Positions 46,111 through 55,007 of a stretch of 64,000 nucleotides of DNA are shown piece by piece. Position numbers and translations under genes: made by a program. The notes under the pieces were generated by a model. That model saw nothing but the letters and a program-made list of their open reading frames with translations. It did no database searches and was not told the origin of the DNA. The DNA is from Sediminicola sp037203765. Lineage in GTDB: Bacteria > Bacteroidota > Bacteroidia > Flavobacteriales > Flavobacteriaceae. How positions within the stretch are numbered: position 1 is the first letter of the stretch; every line of letters begins with the position of its first letter. The DNA lies in assembly GCF_037203765.1 (NCBI RefSeq), contig NZ_JBBCAS010000004.1:248001-312000 (forward strand), in the 5' to 3' direction.

Positions 46111-46141
46111 TGTACACTATATGACCAAAAGTGTACACTAT
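46111..46141 (-). promoter_or_regulatory. Direct repeats upstream of the susC promoter, probable operator
   Basis: TGTACACTAT occurs at 46111-46120 and again at 46132-46141, spaced 21 nt start to start, i.e. two helical turns, so both face the same side of DNA. The block ends 3 nt upstream of the -33 box. AraC-type domains of hybrid two-component regulators typically bind such direct repeats; binding here is inferred. Confidence 0.65.
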
Positions 46142-46178
46142 GATTTAAGTGATTGATTTTTAAGTATTTACAATATCA

Positions 46179-49100
46179 CTATTGCTTGGATTTAAATTGG
46201 AGCTGATAGTTTTTCGGAGTGATATTAAACATTTTCTTAAACTCCCTGTAAAAGTAAGAGCGGTTGTTGAATCCAGATTGATAGGAAACCTGTGAAACGG
46301 TAAGTGTGTTTTTTCTTAAAAGAGCAGCGGCATGTTTTAATCTAATGGTTCGTATGAGATCCCCGGGAGAAAAGCCATATATGTATTTAATTTTTCGATA
46401 GAGTTGCGAACTACTAATTCCAAGCTCTTTCTCTATTAGAAGACTTTGGAGATTTTCATTTTCAATATTATTATGAATAATGGCAACTACCTTTTTCATG
46501 AAGTCTTTATCCTCATCATTTTCCAAACTACTTGTAAGGCTTTCAATAGGAGTTTCCTTGGATAGATGTTTCAACATTAGCTCCTTTTCCTCCAATAAGT
46601 TTTGGACTTTTATCTGCAAGTAATCGGGATGGAAAGGTTTTGGGATATATGAATTTGCCCCACACTCCAAACCTTCGATGCTGTGGATGACCGAATTTTT
46701 TGAGGTAAGCATTATCAACGGAAGGTGGCATGTAATCACATTGCTTCTTATTTCCTTACAAAATTCCAAACCGTCCATCTCTGGCATCATGAGATCACTG
46801 ATGATGATGTCGGGCATTTCCTTTTTAATGGCTTCAAGGGCCTCTGCACCATTATTTGCAGTCAAAACGTTATATTTTTCTGTCAATAATTCCTTTAAAA
46901 ACACCCTAACGTCTTTTTCATCTTCAACTACCAATACAACTTTGCGTTTAGAAAGGATGCATTCTAGAGAAGTTATTTTATTTGAAGCATCTGCATTGTC
47001 AGATTCATCTTCAAGTATATTTTTTAAGTGGTATGAAATATTAACCTGGCCAGAATGCTCCTCTATTTCAGTATCCTTAAAGTTCTCCTTGCCGCATGGC
47101 AGCAGAACATTGAATGAGACCCCTTTATTGACTTCACTTGCCACAGAAATATCCCCTTTTAAAACCGTAACTAGACTTTTTACATATGCCAACCCAATTC
47201 CTGTTCTAAACTTTGTGGTATCCGCATCCCTACTATCATCCAATAGTACAAATCGATTGAACACACGATCTAATTTATCCTTGGCAATCCCTTTCCCTGA
47301 ATTGGAAACCATAATCTGTAATGTCCTCGTGTCATTCTGTTCAATAAAAACCTGAAGTTGAATTTTTCCTTTTTCAGGGGTATATTTAAAGGCATTGGAC
47401 AACAAGTTGAAAACAATTTTCTCAATCTTGTCCTTATCGAACCAACCTTCTAAAGACGAAGGTATTTCAAGATCATATTCTATACTGTTCTGAATAGCCC
47501 ATTCATCAAATAGTTCGGCAATTTGCTCAATTAAATTCACCAGGTCAAATTGCCGAACCCGTACTTCCAAATAATCACTTTCAGCTTTCCTAAATTCTAG
47601 CAATTGTTGAGTCAAAAAGAGTAATCTTGATGAATTCCTTTCAATCATTTGTATGAACCTCTGGTTTTTTTCACTTAATCCAACCATTTCAGAAAGTTTT
47701 TGAATTGGTCCGGTGATTAAAGTCAAAGGGGTTTGAAACTCATGTGCAACGTTCGTAAAAAATGTAAGACGGTTTTGATGTATTTCCTCTTCTCTTTTTT
47801 GTCTAATAATATTCTTTGCCAAAGACCTCTTTTTCTGATAGTAGCTATAGATCAACGCAAGTAGAAGCATAAAAAGAAGAATATATACCGCATATGCCAC
47901 ATTTGTTCGCCAAATAATTGGATCTATTTTTATGTCTATGGCTCTTGTTGGATTACTCCAAATACCATCACTATTTGACCATTTTAGCCATAGTGAATAC
48001 TGACCAGGAGGTACGTTGGTAAAGGAAATGCTTTTACGGTTATTGATGTTCACCCATTCATCGTCAAAACCGATAAGCTGATAAGCATATTGGCATTTTT
48101 CACTATGTATATAGGTAAGGGCAGCTATATCTATGTCGAAATAATTTTCATCGTGTTTTAAGTTTATCGATGGAGAGGTGGTATTGTTTGGGGAGACCAC
48201 CAAATTCTGATAATAGGGTATTTCCTTATTTTGACCACTTATCTTGTCAATGAATATATCTGGCAAAAATGGATCCTCCTCTATTTCTGACGGCAGAAAA
48301 TAATTAAACCCTTTTATACCGCCCATAAATACATAATCCGAGTCGGTACTCTTATAAAAAGCTCCATCTGCAAACTCATTATTTTGCAAACCCTCATTTT
48401 CAGTAAAATTTATAAATCTGGATTCGTCGACTATAAAATTAGATAGACCAAAATTGGTACTTATCCAAAGGTTTGAACTTTTATCTGCAATAATTCCATG
48501 TATCGTATTGTTGGGCAGACCTTCTTTTACTGTAAAATGTTTAAAATTTGCCTGTCCATCCTTCCCTATTCCCTCCAATACATTGAGTCCAAAACTTGTC
48601 CCTACCCATAGCTTATTGCTTGAATCCATATACAGACAAAGTATATCATCATTAGATAGACTATTGGGGTCGTCCCTTTTGTTTTTATAGGTTTTAAATG
48701 AGTTCGATCTCTTGTTAAAAAGGTTCAAGCCACCCAACCTTGTGCCGATCCAAAGTTCATTTTCACTTTTTGGCAGAATTGAAAATATAATATTGCTGCT
48801 TAAACTATTTTCCTGGTATTGATTTGCGACATATTTCTTGATTTCTGACACTTTAAGCTTTTCGCCGTTACGATCAATTTTCAGACGAATTATACCATAC
48901 CCATTAGTGCCCAACCACAAGTATCCTTTTTTATCCTGATACATGGCATAGGTCGACTTAAAGTATTCACTCTTTTCGCTCCCCATTATTTGGGACCAAG
49001 GTATAAGCCTTGACTTTTTTAAATCAAAAACATCAATTCCCTCCCCATCCGTACCAATAAAAATTAAGCTATCCTGACCTTTATGCAATGCATAAACCGA

Positions 49101-50384
49101 ATTGTTGATAGGACTATTATTCTGATTAAAATTTTTGTATTGCAAAGGCTCATTTACATTCTCATAGAATTTAGCTGGAAAACGGAACAATCCCTTTCCT
49201 TTTGTTCCCACCCAAAAGGAATTTCCGTGTGCCTCAGCAAATGCTCTAACAATACCCTCACTAAACTCTGGTACCTGTGCCTTGGCTACTAAATGAAATG
49301 ACTTTCGCAGAGGATATAATTTAAAAATCCCATCCCCATCTGTTCCTATCCAAATTACATTTTCATTTCCTTGCAGAATAGTTGTGATTTTCTGGTCCTT
49401 GAGGAATTTTTTCCAAGGAAGATGCACTCTCTTACCCTCACTATCAATGACCAAAAATTCTGATGAACTGGACATTAGAAGTCCTTCATTTACTATTCCA
49501 ACTACATTTTTAATACTCTTTTCAAAAACCTCCTTTTTTCCTTGATTCGTTAGTGAGTATATCACCATTTTACCTGTTTTCGAAATGATACCCAACCTTT
49601 GATTTTGTAATATTTCGAATTCATCAACATCGTCCGCAACAATCTCACTTTTAGAGATCGTTTTTTGACCATCAACTCCGGTAGCTATCCCCAATCGGTA
49701 TAATTCACCATTATCAAAGAGTAGAAGCAAATCGCCTGTGGAGGTAAAGACCATCTTTTTAACCGCCTTCATTGGAAGATTATGGGAATTCAATCGTTGA
49801 AATCCGTCCTTATAAAAGTAACCCACCCCCCAATCTTTTACTGCACAGAATACAGTTTGAGAAGGATCGAGTGCGATGTTAAATTCCGATTCCGATATGG
49901 GAGGGTTGTTAATCCTTGAGAAATAATAACGACGAAAGGTATTGGTTTTCTTGTTATAGCTGTTTATACCATGAATTGTGGATACCCAGATATGCCCAGA
50001 TTTATCTTCTACAATTTTAAGTACCACCTGATTACTTAGACTATTCTCATTATTGGGCTCTGGACGAAATATTTTGAATTTACTACCGTCATAACGATTT
50101 AAGCCATCCCACGTTCCTATCCACAATAGGTTATCAGAATCTTGAAATATTGCATTCACGGAACTGTTGGAGAGTCCCATGGAATTATCAATCTGCTTAA
50201 TTTTATATTGTAATACTTGACCAGTTTTAGCCGTATTTATTTCTTTCTCATTGTCTATGGAAATTTGATTCCTAGGTTGAAGGGAGGAATTTTGAGAATA
50301 AGCTGTTCTATCCTGCGCAATGCAAATTCCTACAAAAAGAATAGAAACAAACAGGTAATATTTTTTTACATCAAAAAACAGCAT
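46179..50384 (-). CDS. Hybrid two-component system regulator of the polysaccharide utilisation locus
   Basis: A 1401-residue one-protein signalling system. In order: signal peptide (about 1-23); two seven-bladed periplasmic propellers (about 60-740, with repeated WIGT-x-DGL and WVGT motifs); a Y_Y_Y domain (about 750-840); a membrane helix near residue 850 (AVYILLFMLLLALIYSYY); HisKA with His881 in NVAHEFQTPL; an HATPase domain (NLLSNAFKYTPEKG, GIGLAYVKSL); a receiver with Asp1197 in IISDLMMPEMDG; and an AraC-type HTH at about 1295-1395. It senses a glycan fragment and activates the susC operon, which starts 200 nt downstream of it on the same strand. Confidence 0.97.
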   Translation of the reverse strand: MLFFDVKKYYLFVSILFVGICIAQDRTAYSQNSSLQPRNQISIDNEKEINTAKTGQVLQYKIKQIDNSMGLSNSSVNAIFQDSDNLLWIGTWDGLNRYDGSKFKIFRPEPNNENSLSNQVVLKIVEDKSGHIWVSTIHGINSYNKKTNTFRRYYFSRINNPPISESEFNIALDPSQTVFCAVKDWGVGYFYKDGFQRLNSHNLPMKAVKKMVFTSTGDLLLLFDNGELYRLGIATGVDGQKTISKSEIVADDVDEFEILQNQRLGIISKTGKMVIYSLTNQGKKEVFEKSIKNVVGIVNEGLLMSSSSEFLVIDSEGKRVHLPWKKFLKDQKITTILQGNENVIWIGTDGDGIFKLYPLRKSFHLVAKAQVPEFSEGIVRAFAEAHGNSFWVGTKGKGLFRFPAKFYENVNEPLQYKNFNQNNSPINNSVYALHKGQDSLIFIGTDGEGIDVFDLKKSRLIPWSQIMGSEKSEYFKSTYAMYQDKKGYLWLGTNGYGIIRLKIDRNGEKLKVSEIKKYVANQYQENSLSSNIIFSILPKSENELWIGTRLGGLNLFNKRSNSFKTYKNKRDDPNSLSNDDILCLYMDSSNKLWVGTSFGLNVLEGIGKDGQANFKHFTVKEGLPNNTIHGIIADKSSNLWISTNFGLSNFIVDESRFINFTENEGLQNNEFADGAFYKSTDSDYVFMGGIKGFNYFLPSEIEEDPFLPDIFIDKISGQNKEIPYYQNLVVSPNNTTSPSINLKHDENYFDIDIAALTYIHSEKCQYAYQLIGFDDEWVNINNRKSISFTNVPPGQYSLWLKWSNSDGIWSNPTRAIDIKIDPIIWRTNVAYAVYILLFMLLLALIYSYYQKKRSLAKNIIRQKREEEIHQNRLTFFTNVAHEFQTPLTLITGPIQKLSEMVGLSEKNQRFIQMIERNSSRLLFLTQQLLEFRKAESDYLEVRVRQFDLVNLIEQIAELFDEWAIQNSIEYDLEIPSSLEGWFDKDKIEKIVFNLLSNAFKYTPEKGKIQLQVFIEQNDTRTLQIMVSNSGKGIAKDKLDRVFNRFVLLDDSRDADTTKFRTGIGLAYVKSLVTVLKGDISVASEVNKGVSFNVLLPCGKENFKDTEIEEHSGQVNISYHLKNILEDESDNADASNKITSLECILSKRKVVLVVEDEKDVRVFLKELLTEKYNVLTANNGAEALEAIKKEMPDIIISDLMMPEMDGLEFCKEIRSNVITCHLPLIMLTSKNSVIHSIEGLECGANSYIPKPFHPDYLQIKVQNLLEEKELMLKHLSKETPIESLTSSLENDEDKDFMKKVVAIIHNNIENENLQSLLIEKELGISSSQLYRKIKYIYGFSPGDLIRTIRLKHAAALLRKNTLTVSQVSYQSGFNNRSYFYREFKKMFNITPKNYQLQFKSKQ

Positions 50385-50537
50385 AAGACAATATAGACTA
50401 AAAATGCTTAGAAATTAGGGAACGAATTCAGAATAAAATAAAAAGTATCCAAGATAAAACTTGTTTTTCATTATCAAAATGTTCCTTGGCTATTTTGATA
50501 ATATAAAATGAGGAGACTCACCTAATAGGTACATAAA

Positions 50538-51148
50538 GAGCGGAACGAAGCGGAGTACCATCGGGGCAGACCGTCATTGCGAGCGGAACGAAGTAGAGCG
50601 CGGCAATCTCATGAATGGAACCCGGAATGGACAGATTGCTTGGGCCAAAACGCCTAGCAATGACGGCCAGGGAAAACAGATTGCTTCACTGCGTTCGCAA
50701 TGACGGTAGGAAAAAGCATAAGACAGAACAAACGGTCATTGCGAGCGGAACGAAGTGGAGCGCGGCAATCTCATTAATGGAACCTGCAATGGACAGATTG
50801 CTTCGGCCAAAACGCCTAGCAATGACGGCCAGGGAAAAACAGATTGCTTCACTGCGTTCGCAATGACGGTGGGAAAAAGCAATAGACAGAACAAACGGTC
50901 ATTGCGAGCGAAACGAAGTGGAGCGCGGCAATCTCATGAATGGAACCCGGAATGGACAGATTGCTTCGGCCAAAACGCCTAGCATTGACGATGGAAAAAG
51001 CAATAGACAGAACAAACGGTCATTGCGAGCGAAACGAAGTGGAGCACGGCAATCTCATGAATGGAACCTGCAATGGACAGATTGCTTCGGCCAAAAGGCC
51101 TCGCAATGACGGTGAAAAAAGAAAAAGGCAGATCAAACTGTCATTGCC
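50538..51148. repeat. Palindromic repeat cluster 3
   Basis: Four head units with CATTGCGAGCG(G/A)AACGAAG at about 50576, 50733, 50899 and 51020, each followed by centre and tail units, sometimes with extra half units. The spacer phrases AAAGCAATAGACAGAACAAA repeat between units, so the cluster probably grew by tandem duplication. It stops within the 5' part of a small gene on the minus strand. Confidence 0.92.
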
Positions 51149-51310
51149 AATATAAAAATGAGAGACCCCCTTATCATCCATATATGTATTGATTTCAGTT
51201 TTTTCATTTAAAAGGTTATAGGACAAATGGGCCAGTTCCATTTGTCCCAAAACTACCGGGGATGCAAAAAACAGGCCTACCCATATTATTTGGAGGAGTA
51301 TTCTTTTCAT
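51126..51310 (-). pseudogene. 5' remnant of a secreted protein gene cut off by repeat cluster 3
   Basis: From ATG 51310 the frame gives a clean signal peptide (MKRILLQIIWVGLFFASPVVLGQ) and about 33 further residues (MELAHLSYNLLNEKTEINTY...VSHFYIGND), then runs directly into the repeat at about 51145. What follows is repeat-derived. The gene may have been truncated by recombination or insertion of the repeat. No parent family is recognised. Confidence 0.5.
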
Positions 51311-51602
51311 AGTCTTTTGATTGTTGCCATTGAAATTAAGGTATTTATAGGTGATGGGCTAAAAGTGGCAGGACTTTTCGTAGACAATAATCAGAAAGGC
51401 TATGGTCCATTCCCCAGCCAATATCATATATCATCCCTGCGGTAGAGGGCAGTATTTCCCGTACCGAAAAATTCCGACCACAACTCCCTAACAACCAACA
51501 AAATAGAATTTAATCGTAGAATTAGGACCCTGATAAAGGAATATATTCTCTATGTTTGCGTTAAACCAACATATCATTTAATTAACCTAAAAAACCAAAA
51601 GC
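51311..51602. other. Intergenic region with the promoter of the 51603 gene
   Basis: About 290 nt. TATGTTTG at 51551-51558 matches TAnnTTTG and lies 44 nt before the start codon of the secreted protein. I see no other element. Confidence 0.55.
51551..51558 (+). promoter_or_regulatory. Putative -7 box (TATGTTTG)
   Basis: Exact fit to the Bacteroidota -7 consensus at a normal distance from the start at 51603. No clear -33 TTTG is found. Confidence 0.45.
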
Positions 51603-52241
51603 ATGAAATTTTCACTTTACCTATTATTTTTCTTTACCGTCAGCTTATCCTTTGCCCAGACCCATTTGTACGTTCATGACGATGCGGATGCCTATGTTAC
51701 CAAAACAGAGAATATGGCCATTATCCCTTTTGATGTGCAGGTCAAACTACGACCAAAGCAGTTGAAAGATTTTACCTCGGAGCAAATTGCGGAAATGGAA
51801 TTCAATGAGGGGCTCGATGTTCAAAGAGCCATGCATTCCTGGTTCTTGAAACGCAAAAAAAGGGGATCCATGTCCATCGAAGTACAATCCCCTTCCAAGA
51901 CCAATGCACTCCTTAAAAAAGCCGGAATTGACCTTCATGAACTGGATGCCTACCTAGTCAGTGAATTGGCAGAAATTTTAGGGGTAGACGCCATTATCAA
52001 AGGGTCCATGGAGACTTCCAAACCCATGTCCGACGCTGCCAACATTGCCATTGGGGTATTGTTTGGCGGATTCGGCGCCTCTAGCCAAGGGATCATCAAT
52101 ATGGATATTGTAAACGCTGAAGACGATGAACTAGTGGTGAATTACAACAAGAAAGTAAAAGGCGGCCTGGGAACCAATGCCGATGATATGATCAACACAC
52201 TGATGCGCAAGGTCACAAGGCGTATTCCTTATACCCAATAA
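51603..52241 (+). CDS. Secreted protein of unknown function
   Basis: A 212-residue protein with a signal peptide (about 1-19, ending SLSFAQ). The mature part has no lipobox or membrane segment and mixes helices and strands (AMHSWFLKRKKRGSMSIEVQSPSKTNALLKKAGID, LAEILGVDAIIKGSMETSKP). The phrase LGVDAIIKGS resembles CsgG/GNA1162-type periplasmic proteins, and ANIAIGVLFGGFGASSQGIINMDIVNAEDD fits such a fold, but the match is only by eye. It is a single gene with its own promoter-like box and terminator. Confidence 0.75.
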   Translation: MKFSLYLLFFFTVSLSFAQTHLYVHDDADAYVTKTENMAIIPFDVQVKLRPKQLKDFTSEQIAEMEFNEGLDVQRAMHSWFLKRKKRGSMSIEVQSPSKTNALLKKAGIDLHELDAYLVSELAEILGVDAIIKGSMETSKPMSDAANIAIGVLFGGFGASSQGIINMDIVNAEDDELVVNYNKKVKGGLGTNADDMINTLMRKVTRRIPYTQ

Positions 52242-52265
52242 AAAAATCTTTTTCACATCACAAAA

Positions 52266-52296
52266 GGTCCCAAATATCGTTTGGGGCCTTTTTTTA
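52266..52296 (+). terminator. Terminator of the 51603-52241 gene
   Basis: Stem AGGTCCCAAA / TTTGGGGCCT (one G-U pair) with a short loop, followed by T7. About 25 nt after the stop codon. Confidence 0.85.
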
Positions 52297-52440
52297 TACC
52301 CACTTTCCAAGGTTATTGAACATTAAAACATTGACAAATTTCAATTTTTCCTTTCCAACATATACTATGCATCGTAATTAATCGTTTAATATGAGAATTT
52401 ATTCTATTTTAATACTAAAGACTCTATTAAAACCAACCCT

Positions 52441-52794
52441 ATGTTTAAAGATCCATTTTCATTTGAAGGCCGAATCAGAAGAACCGAATACGGTTTGAGC
52501 TATCTGATATATATGATATTCTATTTCTTTGTCATGACCATACTACAGTTAAGAGGAAAATATGCGTTGCTTATCTTTGCCCTGTGCAACATTCCCCTCC
52601 TATGGTTTATGTGGGCTCAGGGAGCCAAGAGATGTCACGATCTGGGCTATAGTGGGTGGTACCAATTGATCCCTTTCTTTAATTTATGGCTCTTGTATGC
52701 GAAGGGCAAACCGGGCTCCAACGAATATGGTGATCATCCAAAAAATCCTGAAGCAAACACAAGTTTGGATTATCAGGATTCATCCTTAAAGTAA
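52441..52794 (+). CDS. DUF805-family membrane protein
   Basis: A 117-residue protein with the DUF805 layout: an N-terminal PFSFEGRIRRTEYGLSYL, three or so membrane helices (about 20-40, 43-60, 75-92), and the signature AKRCHDLGYSGWYQLIPFFNLWLLYAKGKPGSNEYG. Family members are small inner-membrane proteins of unknown function. It is a single gene. Repeat cluster 4 starts about 80 nt downstream. Confidence 0.93.
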   Translation: MFKDPFSFEGRIRRTEYGLSYLIYMIFYFFVMTILQLRGKYALLIFALCNIPLLWFMWAQGAKRCHDLGYSGWYQLIPFFNLWLLYAKGKPGSNEYGDHPKNPEANTSLDYQDSSLK

Positions 52795-52873
52795 ACCCCA
52801 GTATTACTCCAAAACAAGTGGAAGCTCGTGGAGCCATGAAAGCCTATAAGAGGAACAAATTACATCCATTAGA

Positions 52874-53435
52874 ACGGCATTGGGAGCGGAACGGAGTGGA
52901 GTGCGGCAATCTCATGAATGGAACACGAAAGGAACAAACTGTCATTGCGAGCAGACCGCAGGGGAGTGCGGCAATCTTTTCAAAGGAACTCTTAAGGAAC
53001 ATACTGTCATTGCGAGCGGAACGAAGTGGAGGGCGGCAATCTCACCATCGGAACCTGGAATGGGCAGATTGCTTCACTGCGTTCGCAATGACGGCAGAAT
53101 AAAAGGTCATTGCGAGCAGACCGCAGGGGAGTGCGGCAATCTTATGAATGGGACACGAATGAAACAGATTGCTTCACTCCGTTCGCAATGAGGATGGAAA
53201 AAGCAAAAGACGGAACAAACTCTCATTGCGAGCAGAACGGAGTGCAGCGCGGCAATCATATGAAAGAACCGGAAACATACAGATTGCTTCGGCCAAAAGG
53301 CCTCGCAATGACGGTTGAGAATAGGAAAGGCAGAAAAACTGTCATTGCGAGCGGAACAGAGTGGAGCGCGGCAATCTCATAAATGGGACACGAATGAAAC
53401 AGATTGCTTCGGCCAAAAGGCCTCGCAATGACGGT
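52874..53435. repeat. Palindromic repeat cluster 4
   Basis: At least five head units and matching tails of the same family, with more sequence variants than the other clusters (GAGCAGACCGCAGGGGAGTGCGG next to the usual GAGCGGAACGAAGTGGAGCGC form). One unit shares its centre with cluster 2. It lies at the border between ordinary chromosome and the AT-rich accessory region. Confidence 0.92.
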
Positions 53436-53463
53436 CGGATAAAAATTAAAGATGGTCCAATAA

Positions 53464-53494
53464 AAAAAGCCTCTCATAAATGAGAAGCTTTCTT
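53464..53494 (-). terminator. Orphan terminator-like hairpin
   Basis: AAGCCTCTCAT / ATGAGAAGCTT stem (one mismatch), with T7 after it on the minus strand. No minus-strand gene is nearby, so it may be a leftover of a lost gene. Confidence 0.5.
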
Positions 53495-53507
53495 GCTAAG
53501 TACAGGC

Positions 53508-53543
53508 GGGATCCCGATCCCGATAGCTATCGGGATATCGGGA
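53508..53543. repeat. GATAGCTATC palindrome, third copy (perfect 20 bp)
   Basis: ATCCCGATAGCTATCGGGAT at 53517-53536 is a perfect palindrome; GGGATC/GATATC-like half steps extend it on both sides. Copies also lie at 26481 and 37184. Confidence 0.75.
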
Positions 53544-53907
53544 CGAACTCTCACACCTCACGGCACTAGATCCTAAGTCTAACGGTAGATAAGCGTTATT
53601 TTTTATATTGCTCATTTTCAATGCTTTAAAAAATTCAATACGGCCAATATAAGGCAAAAAAAGCTAAAAACATACTCTTTTACATACTCAAACAAATATT
53701 TTTAATGATCTGATAATCAGTTTCTATGATGCCCTATTGCATGATTTATTTTGTGGCAGATTTTCAAGATATTATTGTTTTCTTTAACCAAACCTGAACA
53801 ACTAGGACCTCTTAGAAACATTCATATTTATACCTTTTTTTGATAAAAAATTAGGTTAAAACCATTGATACTTTTTCGTCGATTAGCATGTAAGAAAATT
53901 CGTTTAG
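53544..53907. other. AT-rich intergenic region before the accessory island
   Basis: About 360 nt with no coding frame, hairpin or repeat that I can support. Base composition turns AT-rich here and stays so to the end of the window. Confidence 0.55.
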
Positions 53908-53970
53908 TTGCGTTTATATGCTATATTAGTCGGCTAAAGAGAAATAGTTCACTCTAGCCGAACGTTAGCC
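53908..53970 (+). other. Shared leader A: 22-nt motif plus GTTAGCC box (possible cassette boundary)
   Basis: TTGCGTTTATAT starts a 22-nt block (53908-53929). GTTAGCC begins exactly 56 nt after its first base (53964). Between them is a 7-bp inverted repeat TCGGCTA / TAGCCGA. The same layout, with the same 56-nt spacing, occurs at 62704-62766. Here the start codon follows the GTT box by 12 nt. Confidence 0.6.
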
Positions 53971-53975
53971 TACAT

Positions 53976-55007
53976 ATGAAAAACTGCCTTCTTTGCGACA
54001 ATAATCCAGCTGATAAAACAGGCTCTCACATTGTACCTCATTTTTTGTCAAAAAGGATTGATACAGAACCAGGACAAAAGGGTAGAGATAAAGAATTAGG
54101 TTTTGTAATTACAGAAGATTCTACATCATCTTATTTTGGAAGAGCAGTCCAACCTGAAAAATTAGAAGAAATTTATGGTGAAGTCACAGATGAATTGATT
54201 TCTGAAAACAAAGTAAAAGGAATTGTTGACAATTATTTTTGTACGGATTGTGAAAAAAATTTAGGACTTATAGAAAGTGAATATTCCAAAACCATAAATG
54301 GGCAAAGTAAAATTGATGTTTTGTATGAAAGCACAAACAAACCTTTCATTTCATTCTTGTTTTGGGCATCCATTATCTGGCGATTATCAATTGAAGAAAA
54401 CAGTGGATTTAAATTAAAGCCAAAGGATGAAAAAAAATTAGGTAGAATTTTAAAAAAATACTTGAATTCTGACCTTTCAAAAATCAATGCTGACCCAAAA
54501 GACTCTGATTTAAATGATATTGGTTACAAAATATTAAGAGCACCTAATTACTCGGACAAAAATAGCACTTGGTTGCATTGGTCAACAAATTATGAAAGAC
54601 CATATTCATTAATTATTGATGAATACCTATTATTCTTTTATTTTAAGAAAAGTTATTTGAAAGGAATGGTTTTAGATTTTTATGGTTCTGAAAAAGAGAA
54701 GCAATTGGCAGAATTAAATACACCTTTTAAAGGAGAAATCATTTATGGAATTTCAGATTTAAAGTATAAGGAAATAAGTGATAATATAACAATGTTTGGA
54801 GTAAGAAAAAGAATGTCATCATTAGGTGAAAAACTTGACTTATTACATCAAAAATTAGGAGGGAAAGGAAAGGAAATGTATCCAGCACTTAAAAATGAAA
54901 TTCTTAAAAGAATTGCAAATTCGAACGTTAAATTAGGTAAAAAACATACGACTGAAAATCACATAAAGATTATTTCAGAAACAATAATGGAATTAAAAAT
55001 TACGTAG
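53976..55007 (+). CDS. HNH-like protein with two zinc-binding Cys pairs
   Basis: A 343-residue protein. N-terminal CLLC (Cys4, Cys7) is followed by GSHIVPHFLSKRI (His18, His22), and a second pair CTDC lies at Cys89-Cys92. This C-x2-C / S-H-I-V-P / C-x2-C order fits a treble-clef HNH-type nuclease. The rest is Lys/Glu/Ile/Asn-rich and helical with no known domain. Position next to nuclease-ATPase genes and a cassette-like leader suggests a defence or mobile role; this is inference. It is AT-rich compared with the housekeeping genes and appears to be a single-gene cassette. Confidence 0.75.
   Translation: MKNCLLCDNNPADKTGSHIVPHFLSKRIDTEPGQKGRDKELGFVITEDSTSSYFGRAVQPEKLEEIYGEVTDELISENKVKGIVDNYFCTDCEKNLGLIESEYSKTINGQSKIDVLYESTNKPFISFLFWASIIWRLSIEENSGFKLKPKDEKKLGRILKKYLNSDLSKINADPKDSDLNDIGYKILRAPNYSDKNSTWLHWSTNYERPYSLIIDEYLLFFYFKKSYLKGMVLDFYGSEKEKQLAELNTPFKGEIIYGISDLKYKEISDNITMFGVRKRMSSLGEKLDLLHQKLGGKGKEMYPALKNEILKRIANSNVKLGKKHTTENHIKIISETIMELKIT

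Noticed and set aside
50538..51148. CRISPR array in the repeat clusters
   Set aside because: Units are about 90-bp palindromes with irregular spacing and related spacers, and no cas genes are nearby.
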